In this document: piece by piece, positions 30,677-43,014 of the stretch
Numbering within the stretch: position 1 is the stretch's first letter
How the letters are laid out: every line of letters begins with the position of its first letter
From: Mastigamoeba balamuthi
Taxonomy: Eukaryota > Evosea > Mastigamoebida > Mastigamoebidae
Direction: 5' to 3'
NCBI GenBank assembly: GCA_902651635.1
Contig: CACRSC010000005.1
Location: forward strand, 641,139 to 705,138
DNA length: 64,000 nt
Made by a program: the position numbers and the translations under genes
Notes under the pieces: model-generated
Told to the model about the DNA's origin: nothing
The model's input: the letters and a program-made list of their open reading frames with translations, nothing else
Database searches by the model: none

Positions 30677-32418
30677 ATGCCTCGCTTGAATTCGCTCCTT
30701 CACGCAAGCCTCGCCTGCGCTGTGCTCTGTACGCCCCGCAGCCACGAACCACGAACACTCCCGTCCTGGGTTATTTTGTGTTTGGGTGACTGTGTTCCCC
30801 TGCAGTTTCCGCCGGTGCAGTCGCTGCGCGGGCGCCGTTCCTGATGTACCTCAGCAAGGTCGAGACGCGGTGCCCCACGGCGCGGGACCACTCTTCGCAG
30901 ACGGTGTTCCACTACAAGCTGCAGGTCAGGAGCGGGCCCGCCCTCGACTCGATCACGCTGCAGATGGACCCCAGCTGGCCCACGGACCGCAAGGCCACGT
31001 TCGACCCCTCGACCAACCTCACGGGGCTCAAGTTCGAGTTCGGCACCCCCGTGCAGCCCGGGCAGGAGACCGAGTTCAGCTTCACAATCAAGGACACCTT
31101 CGACAACGTGGGCTCTGTGCTCTACAGGTGCCGTTGGACTTCGTTTTACCGTTTGGGAACTTAGCTCACGAAGTGCACCTTTAGGGTGGTGTCCAAGAGC
31201 GAGGGCAAGGCGTATACGTACTGGCTCGCGTCCGCTGGGCCGGCGCCGTACATCCCCATCGTCAAGCCCAATGCGCTCAAGCTGAAGATGGACATCTACG
31301 ACTTCCCCACGGGACTCGGCAGCCAAGGCCGCAAGATCAACCAGGACTTCGAGTACACGCTGGGCAGCGAGAAGAACATCGTCAAGACGCAGCTGGGCCC
31401 TGACAGGCTGCCCGTGTACTGGTGCCCGCGAGGCTGCAAGACAGTGCACAGCAAGGCGTCGTTCGACCAGTGGTTCCGCCTCTCGACCGAGAGGGGCGAG
31501 GAGGTCAACCGCTACATCACCAAGGACCTCACGATGACCCTCAACGACAAGGGCCTCTACGCCTACAACAACCAGAACTTCTTCATCGCAGACGGCCTGG
31601 GCTTCGGCAACGACAAGACGAACCCGCCGCACAACTTTGGGTACTGCATGGCCATCCACACGAGCTTCACGTACATGGGCGGCGAGGTCTTCAGCTTCAC
31701 CGGCGACGACGACGTCTGGGTCTTCGTCAACGGCACCCGCATGATCGACCTCGGTGGTGTGCACTCGGCCGAGAGCGGCAGCTTCAAGGCGGACGACATG
31801 AACCTCGTGCCCGGCCACTCGTACAACTTCGACTTCTTCTACTGCGAGCGCCACACGTCGCGCTCCACGTTCGCGGCAGAGACGTCGCTGTCGCTGTTCA
31901 AGTGCGAGGGCGACAAGTGCGGGTACTGCCGCAACAGGTGCCACCTGGCGGGCCCCGACAGCGACGGCGACGGCACGCGGGACTGCCAGGACCTCTGCCC
32001 CCGCGACCCCCGCAAGACAGTCCCCGGCAGGTGCGGCTGCGGCAAGTCCGAGGACCTGTGCCCCCTCCCGGTGGCGTCGTCGTCGAGCACCTCCGATGAG
32101 CCCACGCCGGACCCCACCTCGTCCATCGTGACACCCGACCCTCAGCCCGCGGTGTCGTCGTCGTCGTCCAAGCGCGCCTCGCAGAGCGCGTCCGTGGCAG
32201 CGAGCAGCGCGCACTCGGTCCCCGCCGTCTCGAGCTCGGAGCACAGCGACGCGATGCCATCGCACGCGCACGAGAGCAGCGCCAGGCACAGCAGCGCGGC
32301 CGCCCCGGAGTCCTCGAGCAGCAGCGAAGTGCGCAGGGCCGCGTCGTCTGGGGCTCTGCGTGCGCTGCCCGCAGTCGCTGCTGTCGCCGCGATGTGCGTG
32401 GCTGCCGCAGCGCTCTGA
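30677..32418 (+). CDS. Fibro-slime family surface protein 4
   Basis: A complete 535-aa model. Exons are 30677-30728 (signal MPRLNSLLHASLACAVLC), 30806-31127 and 31185-32418. Unlike members 1-3 there is no intron before the core: ITKDLTMTLND is read through. The N-module is of the MDPSWPTDRKATFDPSTNLT type, nearly identical to member 5. The insert is short (GSQGRKINQDFEYT). The Cys-rich segment ends CGCGKSEDLCP. The stalk runs from about residue 425, with SSSSTSDEPTPDP and mixed Ser/Ala/His. The hydrophobic tail (LRALPAVAAVAAMCVAAAAL) ends the protein. Confidence 0.85.
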
Positions 32419-33254
32419 GAACGTCCCCGGCCATCGGGAGACTGTGGAGCAGCTGGCGCCATCGATGCCGCAGGCTGCCCGCACACGCACGCCACCAGAA
32501 GGCCCTCGTGCGAGCTGCGAGCGTGGGGCTTGAATTGGTGCGCGTATTTCAGAGGACACGGCAACATGAATCCACTTAGTGTGACCGAGCTGCAGCGCAA
32601 CGGGATAGGTGTCACTGCAGAGGGGTTAGCCCTGCTGAACTTTCCGCAGGAGGTGGTGTGGATATTAACTTATTCAGTAATCATGCAGTCGATGGAGCCC
32701 CAGATCTTGAAAGCGGTTCACAGAGCTTGACAGCAATCCACTGCAGGCGCCAGCAGGTCCTGACGGGTGGCGGCGCTATAGAAACCTGACCCCGAAATCC
32801 GTTTTGGAAATCTCCTCTTGTCGTTGACCTCTGCGATCAGCACAGCGGAACAACTGCAAGTGGGGACCGAGACTACCTCTTACGGTACATCAGAGCGGAA
32901 GTGCGTACTCGAGCGGTGGCAAAGGACTGACGATCAGGCGCAAGCAAAGCACGGCCCTGCGATATCAAGGCGAGATGCACAATTCCTGCACACAGACTGC
33001 ACCTCGCCCTCCTCTTTATCGGTGTGACAACAGGCCCAGCGCCCATGCCCCGGCCACCCACGGTCAGTCCGCGGGTGGGGGTAACACCGACGAGTCCCGC
33101 CAGGGCAGCACCGAATTTTGTTATGCGCAACTTCCCAATCCACCAAAAAAACGGTCGGGCACCGAAATCTTCGCCACAGGCGTCTCACCCGTTTTTCACT
33201 TATTAAACAACGGCTCCCGCAAAGCCCGCACATAAGCAGGCACAGGCATCCGAC
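32419..33254. other. Intergenic between array members 4 and 5
   Basis: An 836-bp stretch without a recognisable gene. It is slightly lower in GC than the genes. Short open frames on both strands have no coding bias. Confidence 0.4.
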
Positions 33255-34997
33255 ATGCCCCGCTCGAGCTCACTCGTGTTCGCCTCTCTGGTCTGCGCGC
33301 TGCTCTGTACGCACAGCATGCGAGATGCCCTGTCCTTTGCCTTCGGTTCTTTTAGCTTATTCGCCGAGTCACCCCAATTTGCTCCCCCGCAAAGGTGCAT
33401 CTGGAGCGCGCGCTGCGCGGGCACCGTTCCTGATGTACCTCGGCAATGTCGAGGTGCAGTGCCCCACGGCGCGGGACCACTCGTCGCAGACGGTGTTCCA
33501 CTACAAGCTGCAGGTCCGGAGCGGGCCCGCCCTCGACTCGATCACGCTGCAGATGGACCCCAGCTGGCCCACGGACCGCAAGGCCACCTTCGACCCCTCG
33601 ACCAACCTCACGGGGCTCAAGTTCGAGTTCGGCACCCCCGTGCAGCCCGGGCAGGAGACAGAGTTCAGCTTCACGATCAAGGACACCTTCGACAACGTGG
33701 GCTCGGTGCTCTACAGGTGCGGTTTCTCACCCTGTTTGCGAACCATCCAGAGCGTTATTGAACCTTTTCTCGGTGCTTGCTGCTGTGAAGTGTTGTTTCC
33801 CAGACCACTAAGATGGCGTACACGAGCTGGCTCACGTCGGCTGGACCGGCGCCGTACCTGCCCGTCGTGAAGCCGCAGTCGATCAAACTGAAGATGGACA
33901 TCTTCGACTTCCCCTCGGGCCGCGGAACTGCCAAAAAGACCAACAATGACTTCGAGGACAAAACCGGAAGCGAGAAGAACATAGTGGCGACGCAGCTGGG
34001 CTCCGACAGGCTGCCAGTCTACTGGTGCCCCAACGGATGCCACACCGTCGAGAGTAAGAGGACGTTTGACCAGTGGTTCCGCAACACAACAGGCGTCAAC
34101 AAGTATGCCACCAAGGACCTCACGATGACGCTCAACGACAAGGGCCTCTACGCGTACAGCAACCAGAATTTCTTCATCGCAGACGGAGTTGGCTACGGGT
34201 CTGAAGACTCGTTCATGAATCACAACTTCGCCTACTGCATGGCCATCCACACGAGCTTCACGTACATGGGTGGCGAGGTCTTCAGCTTCACCGGCGACGA
34301 CGACGTCTGGGTCTTTGTCAACGGCACCCGCATGATCGACCTCGGTGGCGTCCACACGGCCGAGAGCGGCAGCTTCAAGGCGGACGACATGATGCTGGTG
34401 CCCGGCCACTCGTACAACTTCGACTTCTTCTACTGCGAGCGCCACACGACGCAGTCCACGTTCGCGGCAGAGACGTCGCTGTCGCTGTTCAAGTGCGAGG
34501 GCGACAAGTGCGGGTACTGCCGCAGCAGGTGCCACCTGGCGGGCCCCGACAGCGACGGGGACGGCACGCGGGACTGCCAGGACCTCTGCCCCCACGACCC
34601 CCACAAGACAGTCCCCGGCAGGTGCGGCTGCGGCAAGTCCGAGGACCTGTGCCCCCTCCCGGTGACATCGTCGTCGTCGTCGGAGACCGCGTCAGTCCCA
34701 GCCGCGTCATCGACGCCAGCCTCGCAGCCCCAGCCGTCGTCGTCCAAGCACAGCGCTGTGAGCTCGGCAGCGGCAGCGAGCAGCACGCACGCGGACTCGG
34801 GCGCCTCGGGAAGCGGCGCGCATCTCAGCTCGTCCAAGAGCGGCGGGAACCACCACGGGGGCAGCGCCGCAGCCAGCAGCGTATCGAGCGGGCAGGAGGT
34901 CCCGGGGGAGCACAGCAGCAGCGCCAAGCACTACACGTCTGGCGCGCTGCGCGTGGTCCCTGCGGCTGCCGCTGTTCTATTTGCGGCGATGCTCTGA
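33255..34997 (+). CDS. Fibro-slime family surface protein 5
   Basis: A complete 526-aa model. Exons are 33255-33306 (signal MPRSSSLVFASLVCALLC), 33395-33716 and 33791-34997. The second acceptor is GTGAAG at 33790, giving VVSQTTKMAYTSW; the more obvious CCCAG 13 nt later breaks the frame. The N-module is almost the same as member 4. A loop in the core differs from all others: GVGYGSEDSFMNHNFAYC replaces the [16 protein letters not shown] type. The Cys-rich segment has HDPHKTVPGRCGCGKSEDLC. The stalk contains SSSKHSAVSSAAAASSTHAD, and the C-terminal tail is LRVVPAAAAVLFAAML. Confidence 0.85.
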
Positions 34998-35599
34998 GGA
35001 TCCCACTGCCGCCTGCACGCGGCCCCGCACAGCACAGCACAGACACCTATACAACATAGGCATACATTGATGATTGAGGAACGCCACATGCGCGGCTGCA
35101 GACGTGCACTGTTGAGGATTGCCTTGCGAAATGCGGACCCGGCGATTTGAGGAGCGGCATTCTCCACCGTTTCCAAACGCCCGCGGGGTGCAGCGACCAA
35201 GAGAAGCTCCACCTGTGACCCAGGCTCGGATGGCACACTGGCTGGCCGTTAGTGCATCCGCGTCCGCGAACATACGACCGTTTTCCCGTTTTCCGAAAAG
35301 GCTCGCGGATCGAATGAACACTGAATCAAAAGGATCGACGAAAAGTACACAAAACCTCAACGGCACACGGGCGGCCTAGAAGTACCGCCATCGCTCGTGT
35401 GCTCTGCGAGATGACCAAACAGTGTGCTGGCGCGGAGGACTGCACGTTCCGCGTGGACCTTTCGTGTAATTTTCATTCGTGCAGAGGGCCGGTGGCTTTA
35501 AAACGCTCTCAAGCCTGAAAGATCCGCAAGCCACAAACAACAACACTTTTTGCCAGAACACTACCCCCACACACCAACTAGCGCAAGCCCGGAACTACC
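34998..35599. other. Intergenic between array members 5 and 6
   Basis: No gene. A TTTAAAA element at 35495-35501, about 100 bp before the next start codon, is a candidate core-promoter element (inference). Confidence 0.4.
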
Positions 35600-37734
35600 A
35601 TGGCCCGCGCATACCCCCTCCTTATCGCCACCGCTATCTGCCTCGCGCTCAGTGCGTTACCCGCGAGAAACCGCATTCTTCTTGTTTCTTGTGCTGACTT
35701 GGTTTTTCCGCACTAATAGGTGCAACACGAGCGCACGAGACAATGCCTCCTTTCATGCTGTACCTCGACAGGGCCGTCCCGCGGTGCCCCACAGCCACCG
35801 ACCACTCGTCAGAGACGCTCTTCAAATACGTCCTGATGGTCAGCAATACCGCGGCGCCCGTGGACTCGCTGACGCTGCAGACGGACCCCAGCTGGCCCAC
35901 GGTGCCCAGGGCCGCCTTCGATCCCAAGACCAACCTCACGGGGATCAAGATCACCTTCAACCCGCCCGCGCAGCCCGGGCAGGAGACCCCCTTCAGCTTC
36001 AAGATCATGGACACGTTCGACACAGTGGCTTCGGCCTTCTACAGGTGCGGTCCGCTGCTGTTTCGGGGCATAAAAACGATGTCGAGGAGCCCCACACTTT
36101 CATGTGCGATTCCTGCTCTGACGGCTCTGCTGCGTGAGCACAGTGTCGTGACCAAGAGCGACGGCAAGGTGTACCCGCTGTCCATCTCTGGTGCTGCGCC
36201 CGCCCCGTTCGTCGTGCTGCCCAAGCCCAAGACACTGAGCCTCAAGATGGATATCTTCGACTTCCCCGCGGGCATGTACGACAGCAACAAGCCCTGGGAC
36301 CAGCAGCAGAAAAAGACCAACCCCGACTTCGAGAACGTGCTGGGCAGCGAGAAGGACATCGTCAGGACGCAGCTGGGCCCCGACAGGCTGCCCGTGTACT
36401 GGTGCCCCAACGGCTGCCACACCGTGCGGAACAAGACGACGTTTGACCAGTGGTTCCGCAACACAACAGACGTCAACAAGTACATCGCCAAGGACCTCAC
36501 GATGACGCTCAACGACAAGGGCCTCTACGCGTACAGCAATCAGTACTTCTTCATCGCAGACGGCCTGGGCTTCGGCAACGACCCCACGAACCCGCCGCAC
36601 AACTTCGCCTACTGCATGGCCATCCACACGAGCTTCACGTACATGGGCGGCGAGGTCTTCAGCTTCACCGGCGACGACGACGTCTGGGTCTTCGTCAACG
36701 GCACCCGCATGATCGACCTCGGCGGCGTCCACTCGGCCCAGAGCGACAGCTTCAAGGCGGACGACCTGCACCTCGTGCCCGGCCACTCATATGACTTTGA
36801 CTTCTTCTACTGCGAGCGCCACACGTCGCAGTCCACGTTCGCCGCAGAGACGTCGCTTGCGCTGTACCAGTGCGAGGGCGTCACGTGCGGGTACTGCAGG
36901 GGCCGCTGCATCTACGACGGGCCCGACAGCGACGGGGACCGCACGCACGACTGCGAGGACCTCTGCCCCCAGGACCCCGACAAGATCGTCCCGGGCAAGT
37001 GCGGGTGCGGCAAAACCGAGGACTCGTGCGTGCCGCCTCCTCCGGTAGTCGTCGTGTCGTCGTCGTCTTCGCGCCGCGCGGTGTCGTCGAGCTCAGCTCC
37101 TGACCCTCAGCCCCTGCCCACGTCGTCGTCGTCGTCGTCCAAGCACACCGCTCCTGCCAGCAGCTCGTCGTCGACGGCAGCGGCCAGCAGCAGCAGGCAC
37201 GTGGACCCCATAGTCTCGGAGAGCTCCTCTGCCTCGAGGCCTGCGGACCACAGCAGCTCCAGCGGTCACGTGGTGCCCCCAGCGCACTCGAGCAGCTCCG
37301 CACGGACTTGGTCGTCGTCGTCGAAGACATCGAGTTCCAAGCACACGGACCCCGTCGTCACCGACAGCTCCGCGTCGTCGACGGACCGCAGCGAGCACAC
37401 GGGCGGCAGCAACAGCGACAGCAGCGACGGCCACCCCGCGCAGTCTTCGTCGTCGCCGTCGAGGGCCGGGAGCTCGAGCCACTCGGCACCGCAGCGCAGC
37501 AGCGCCAGCGCCAGCGGCAGCAGCAGCGCGAGGCGCAGCGGGAGCGCCGCAGGGAGCAGCAGCGCGGCCAAGATGAGCGGCAGCGGCAGCGCCCCAAGGG
37601 CTGCGAGCTCGGAGCGAGAGAGCGGGTCGTCCGCGTCCACCGGCAACGACGTGCTGCACGAGGAGTCCGGGGCGGCGGCACCAGCGGCTGCCCTGGCGCT
37701 GGCCGCGGCCGCGCTGCTGCTGCAGGGGCTCTGA
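35600..37734 (+). CDS. Fibro-slime family surface protein 6, longest stalk
   Basis: A complete 655-aa model. Exons are 35600-35651 (signal MARAYPLLIATAICLALS), 35720-36044 and 36144-37734. Intron 2 is 99 nt with no in-frame stop, so retention would add 33 residues without breaking the protein. This is the most divergent full member: [40 protein letters not shown], and in the Cys-rich part CEGVTCGYCRGRCIYDGPDS with DRTHDCEDLCPQDPDKIVPG. The stalk is about 220 residues, mainly Ser encoded by TCG and AGC runs, with Ala, Gly and His. It ends APAAALALAAAALLLQGL. Confidence 0.85.
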
Positions 37735-38559
37735 GAGCCGCGGGGGGCCACCGCGGAGACACACGCACACTCGCAGGCATCGCACGCGCGGCGCCACCGA
37801 CACGCGAAATACACGTAACGGAGAGTCGTCGCTTGTGCTCACTTCGTTGCCTCCATTCCCCCTTCCAGTGTCGAGTGCTCTCAGGAAGCCACACCTCTCG
37901 GCTACAATACACATAACGGAGAGTCGTCGCTTGTGCTCACTTCGTTGCCTCCCTTTTCCCCCTCCCAGTGCGGTTGATGGCTCTGAGGAAGCTACACCAC
38001 TCGACTACTGAACAGAATCCCTGCGCGCACACAGCAGCAGAGGGCACCCGTCTTTGAGAGCGGGACACTGGCAGTCGAGTTGTTCGGGTGTCCCAGTGCA
38101 TGGAGTGCCCTCGGCGCTGCTCCGTGCTCGCAACGGCGCTGCGAGTCAGAAAGTTGCGCACATCCCTGAGCGCTCCTGTGTTTTCCTCGTCGTCTGTTGC
38201 TGTTGTTGCCGCCTGTTCTCAACGGCTCTCTGAGTCAGAAAGTTGTGCTCCCCGGATGCTATCTGTGCCCTCGGCTGCTGTTCTCCTGTTCTGACGGCAA
38301 CGACCCGCTCACTCGGTCTCAGCGCAGAGCCCAGCAGAAGGAGCTGCTGACACGCCAGCCCCGATTGGGCCTGCTCGCCCCTCGCTTGAAGGAACCGCCG
38401 GGGAGCACCCCCACCCCCAAACCTGGAAAGGTGTCGGAATACAACGTTTTTCCCACAGTGCCCTAAGAGCCGAGGAGAATCGGAGCGCACACACACATTC
38501 TTTCACAACAGCACCCACACCACATATTAATAGCACAGCGGCAGAGCTGCACGCCCCCC
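37735..38559. repeat. Two tandem duplications 3' of array member 6
   Basis: The block ACGGAGAGTCGTCGCTTGTG plus its following CTCACTTCGTTGCCTCC stretch occurs at about 37818 and again at about 37917, a repeat of roughly 98 bp. Farther on, CAACGGC(G/T)CT with GAGTCAGAAAGTTG occurs at about 38131 and 38219. No protein-coding gene is seen; this lies between members 6 and 7. Confidence 0.75.
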
Positions 38560-40360
38560 ATGCCCGCACACATCCACCTGGCCCTGGCCCTCGGCTTGGC
38601 CATGCTCGGTACGGCACACATGCTTTGGCCTCGCCCGGTGAGGCCGGCAGAGCAACAAACCGCAACTGACAAACAAACAAATACACAACAAACACGCAAA
38701 CAAACACCAAAGGTGCAGCAACGAGTGCACGCCAATCGACGCCTTCGTTCCTGCTGTACCTCTCAGGCTACGAGCCGCGGTGCCCCACGGCGCAGGACCA
38801 CTCGTCCGAGACGGTGTTCCGCTACAAGCTGCGGGTCAAGAGGCCGCCGGCCATCGCCTCGATCACGCTGCAGACGGACCCCAGCTGGCCCACGGTGCCC
38901 AGGGCCTCGCTCGACCCCGAGACCAACCTCACGGGGCTCCGCTTCGAGTTCGACACCCCCGTGCAGCCCGAGCATGAGGCCGAGTTGAGCTTCACGGTGC
39001 AGGACACCTTCGACAACGTGGGCTCTGTGCTCTACAGGTGCGCCCCACACAACACGTCACGACAGCAGCACATCGGCGCAGCAGCTCAGCACAGCGGCGG
39101 GTCTGTGTGGGGCGCAGGGTTGTGTCGGCGAGCGGGGGCGAGGTGATGACCAACTGGCTGGCGTATGCGGGGCCAGCGCCGTACCTGCCCATCGCCAAGC
39201 CGCAGAGCATCTCGCTCAGGATGGACATCTTCGACTTCCCCACCGGTATCAAAGGGAGGCAACGCAAGACCAACCCAGACTTTGAGAACAAGAAGGGCGA
39301 CGACAGGAACATCGTGGCCAAGCAGCTGGGCCCCGACAGGCTGCCCGTGTACTGGTGCCCCAACGGATGCCACACCGTCGAGAGTAAGAGGACGTTTGAC
39401 CAGTGGTTCCGCAACACAACTGACGTCAACAAGTACATCACCAAGGACCTCACGATGACGCTCAACGACAAGGGCCTCTACGCGTACAACAACCAGGAGT
39501 TCTTCATCGCGGACGGCCTGGGCTTCGGCAACGACAAGACGAACCCGCCGCACAACTTTGGGTACTGCATGGCCATCCACACGAGCTTCACGTACATGGG
39601 CGGCGAGGTCTTCAGCTTCACCGGCGACGACGACGTCTGGGTCTTCGTCAACGGCACCCGCATGATCGACCTCGGGGGGATACACGGGGCCGAGACCGCG
39701 AGCTTCAGTGCCGACGACATGATGCTTGTGCCGGGCCACTCGTACAACTTCGACTTCTTCTACTGCGAGCGCCACACGTCGCAGTCCACGTTCGCCGCAG
39801 AGACGTCGCTGTCGATGTTCAAGTGCGAGGGCGACAAGTGCGGGTACTGCCGCAGCAGGTGCGGCCTGGCGGGCCCCGACAGCGACGGGGACGGCACGCG
39901 GGACTGCCAGGACCTCTGCCCCCACGACCCCCGCAAGACAGTCCCCGGCAGGTGCGGCTGCGGCAGCACAGAGGACTCGTGCCCCCTCCCGGTGACGTCG
40001 TCTTCGAGCATCGCCGACGACGAGCCCACGCCGGACCCCGCAGTGTCCTCTGGCCTCCAGCCCCTGCCCTCGTCGTCGGCGGTAGTGCGCAGCTCAGCAA
40101 GGATGCCTGACGCCGAGAGCAGCTCGGACGTGACCCCTGCAGGACCGGGGAGGGACTCCTCCAGAGGCAGCAGCGAGCAGGGCAGCAGCAGCCGTGCGCC
40201 CAGCAGTGGGAGTGTCCAGACCGCGAGCAGCGAGAGCAGTGAGGACGTGGCTCCGCTGCCGACGCGAAGCAGCAATGCCGGGCAGCAGTACACCTCCGCT
40301 GCGCTCGCAATCGCTCCTGCTGCTGTCGCTGCTGCAGCGGCTGTGTGTGCCCTTGTGTGA
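38560..40360 (+). CDS. Fibro-slime family surface protein 7
   Basis: A complete 538-aa model. Exons are 38560-38608 (short signal MPAHIHLALALGLAMLG), 38713-39037 and 39118-40360. It belongs to a subgroup with members 10 and 11 that share the N-module [19 protein letters not shown] and the exon 3 start VVSASGGEVMTNWLAYAGPA. Intron 2 (80 nt) is also near-identical in these three. Specific features are the insert IKGRQRKTNPDFENKKGDDR and the core ending GGIHGAETASFSADDMMLVP. The stalk is Ser-rich and the hydrophobic tail is SAALAIAPAAVAAAAAVCAL. Confidence 0.85.
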
Positions 40361-40844
40361 CCCACGCTGAAGACCGCTGAAGACAGGGTGGAAGCTCCCC
40401 CTGGGTGGGGCCAACCCCCTCCACTTGAGCGGAAGGGCGTGGGTGAGAACCACCGAGGCGAGAGCCAGAGCAGCAGTACGTGCGAGGGCGATACGGCTGC
40501 TCTTGAGTACCAACGCACACGTTCATTCATTGTGGAATAGAGCCCTGCAGAGCACGTTGCCTTTTCCAACTCCCGGGGGGGAACAGCAGAACAAGCGCAA
40601 TGCAATCATCGCAGAACTCGACAGTCCTGGCATGGCTGTGATCAACTCCAAGGAGAAGTCTACTGATATACTGCGAGGGCGGTGTGCATGCGAAAGCAGA
40701 GGACTGCACCTCCGATAGTGCCGATTTCTGATGTGCAGCCTCCGCGAGGGTCCATAGACGGGAATCCATTCCTCATTGGGCCACAGAGACAACAACTGCC
40801 GGTCCACACAAGTTCGCACGCCGGCGAGCCCCTCCTGCACAGCG
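40361..40844. other. Intergenic between array members 7 and 8
   Basis: No gene is recognised; composition is mixed and there are only chance frames. Confidence 0.4.
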
Positions 40845-42700
40845 ATGCCCCACACACAGCCGCAGGCACTCCTCCTTCCCGCCGTCGCCTGCGCCCTGCT
40901 CTGTGCGCCGTCCCGTTGCTCCCTCTCGGGGCTCACAAATTGTGCATCTCGCGCACTTACTTTTTTTCGAAGGTGCACTGCGTGCGCACGCGCTGCCCGG
41001 CTATGGCCTGTTCCTTGACTCCGCCAGCGCGCAGTGTCCCACGGCGCAGAACCGCTCGGCGCGCAGCACGCGCTTCTCGTACATGCTCGCGGTGAACAAG
41101 GGGACGCCCTCTGTGGACTCTGTTACCCTGCAGGCGGACCCCAGCTGGCCCACGGTGCCCAGGGCTGCCTTCGACCCCGCCACCAACCTCACGGGGCTCC
41201 GCTTCGTCTTCGACCCCCCTGTGGAGCCCGGCAGGCACGCCTTCTTCGCGTTCACGGTCCTCGACACATTCGACATGATGGCGGCCATGTACTACAGGTG
41301 CGCCGTTCGCACGAGTGCCCTGAGGCACAAATTCAACTGACTGACTCGCATCTCGCTCTCGCGCGACGCGCAGCGTTGTGTCCCAGAGCGCGGGCAAGAC
41401 GACACCCCTGTACATCAGGAGCGAGGGCCCCGCTCCATTTATCGAGACTCCGAAGCCCAAGACAATTACACTGCGGATGGACATATTCGACTTCCCCACA
41501 GGCATTAACAAGTCACAGGAGAAGACAAACCCAGACTTCGAGCAGCACAACATGGGCGGCGAGAAGGACATCGTGGCCAAGCAGCTGGGCCCCGACAGAC
41601 TGCCCCTATACTGGTGCCCACAGGGCTGTAGGACAGTGCACAACAAAACGACGTTTGACCAGTGGTTCCGCAACACAACAAACGTCAACAAGTACATCAC
41701 CAAGGACCTCACGATGACCCTCAACGACAAGGGCCTCTACGCGTACAGCAATCAGAATTTTTTCATCGCAGACGGCCTGGGCTTCGGCAACGACCCCACG
41801 AACCCGCCGCACAACTTTGGGTACTGCATGGCCATCCACACGAGCTTCACGTACATGGGCGGCGAGGTCTTCAGCTTCACCGGCGACGACGACGTCTGGG
41901 TCTTTGTCAACGGCACCCGCGTCATCGACCTCGGTGGCGTCCACGGGGCCCAGAGCGGCAGCTTCAGAGCGGACGACATGAACCTCGTGCCCGGCCACTC
42001 GTACGACTTCGACTTCTTCTACTGCGAGCGCCACACGTCGCGCTCCACGTTCGCCGCAGAGACGTCGCTGTCCTTCTTTGGGTGCAAGGGCGACTGGTGT
42101 GGGACGTGTCGCAGCAGCTGCCTCACGGCGGGCCCCGACAGCGACGGGGACGGCACGCGGGACTGTCAGGACCTCTGCCCCCACGACCCCCGCAAGACAG
42201 TCCCCGGTAGGTGCGGCTGCGGTACGCCAGACACGGACTCGTGCGGATCTCCAGTGGTGGCGTCGTCAGTGCGCCTGAGCGTATCGAGCAGCTCGAGTGA
42301 GGCGTCTGGCCCCCAGACATCATCGAGGCCTCGAGACAGCACAACAAGCACCCCAGCATCTGCGAGCTCTGAGCCGTACGTGCATTCTAGAATCCCCTGG
42401 AGCGAGCACAGCAGCAGCAGCAGCGAGAGGGCTGCACCGCCGAGAGAAAGCAGCACCGTTGCAGTCTCTGGCTCGCACGAGGGCTCGAGCTCGGCCACAC
42501 AGCTCGAGGGCGCCAGCGAGCAGAGCGACGCCGTTTCCTCAGTTCCCCATCTGAGTGGAGGCGGACCAGCGAGCAGCAGAGCGCGCGACAGTGCGTCGGC
42601 AGCATGGAGCCGTGTCGCGGAGCACGCCCAGTCGGAGGCCGTTCTCGCGGCGGCCAGTTCAGCGGGCCTTGTTCTGGCAGCCGCAGCAGTTCTGTTCTGA
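40845..42700 (+). CDS. Fibro-slime family surface protein 8
   Basis: A complete 569-aa model. Exons are 40845-40902 (signal MPHTQPQALLLPAVACALLC), 40973-41297 and 41374-42700. The N-module is divergent (NRSARSTRFSYMLAVNKGTP, FDPPVEPGRHAFFAFTVLDT). Exon 3 starts VVSQSAGKTTPLYIRSEGPA. The Cys-rich part departs from the others: GCKGDWCGTCRSSCLTAGPD and CGCGTPDTDSCG. The stalk includes RIPWSEHSSSSSERAAPPRE. The tail SEAVLAAASSAGLVLAAAAV ends in LF. Its 3' flank is repeated after member 9. Confidence 0.85.
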
Positions 42701-42944
42701 GAGGGCCACACAGAGCACACTTCGAACGGAGAGCAGAGGCTGTGCCTCTGAGTCCAGAATGCCAATTGCTCTTGCTCTTTCACACTTGGCGCCGCACAAA
42801 ACATGCCACAATGACGTAGGATAAGGCCGCCGTGATGCCTGTGTTGAGAACACACACACCTGGTGTTCGGAATGGGTCTCTCTGCTGCTGCTGCTCCCAC
42901 TAGTTAACCCCGAGATTCACAACCCCCCAGTGCCCGCAGTGTGA
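42701..42944. repeat. 3' flank of member 8, repeated after member 9
   Basis: This block, ending CAGTGCCCGCAGTGTGA, recurs at about 43777-44028 with small indels. The left copy stops at the N at 42945, so the contig end sits inside paralogous sequence. Confidence 0.8.
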
Positions 42945-43014
42945 NTCCTCACGAGTGGCTTTGAGGCACTTATGCAACGGACTGACTCGCGTCTCGCTCT
43001 CGTGCGACGCGCAG

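Noticed and set aside
33717-33803. Acceptor CCCAG at 33803 for fibro-slime 5
   Set aside because: It breaks the phase; GTGAAG at 33790 restores the family sequence VVSxxxKMAYTSW.
36045-36143. Extra coding segment in fibro-slime 6
   Set aside because: It is open in frame, but its ends are GTGCG and CACAG at the family's fixed intron position and its translation resembles no paralogue.
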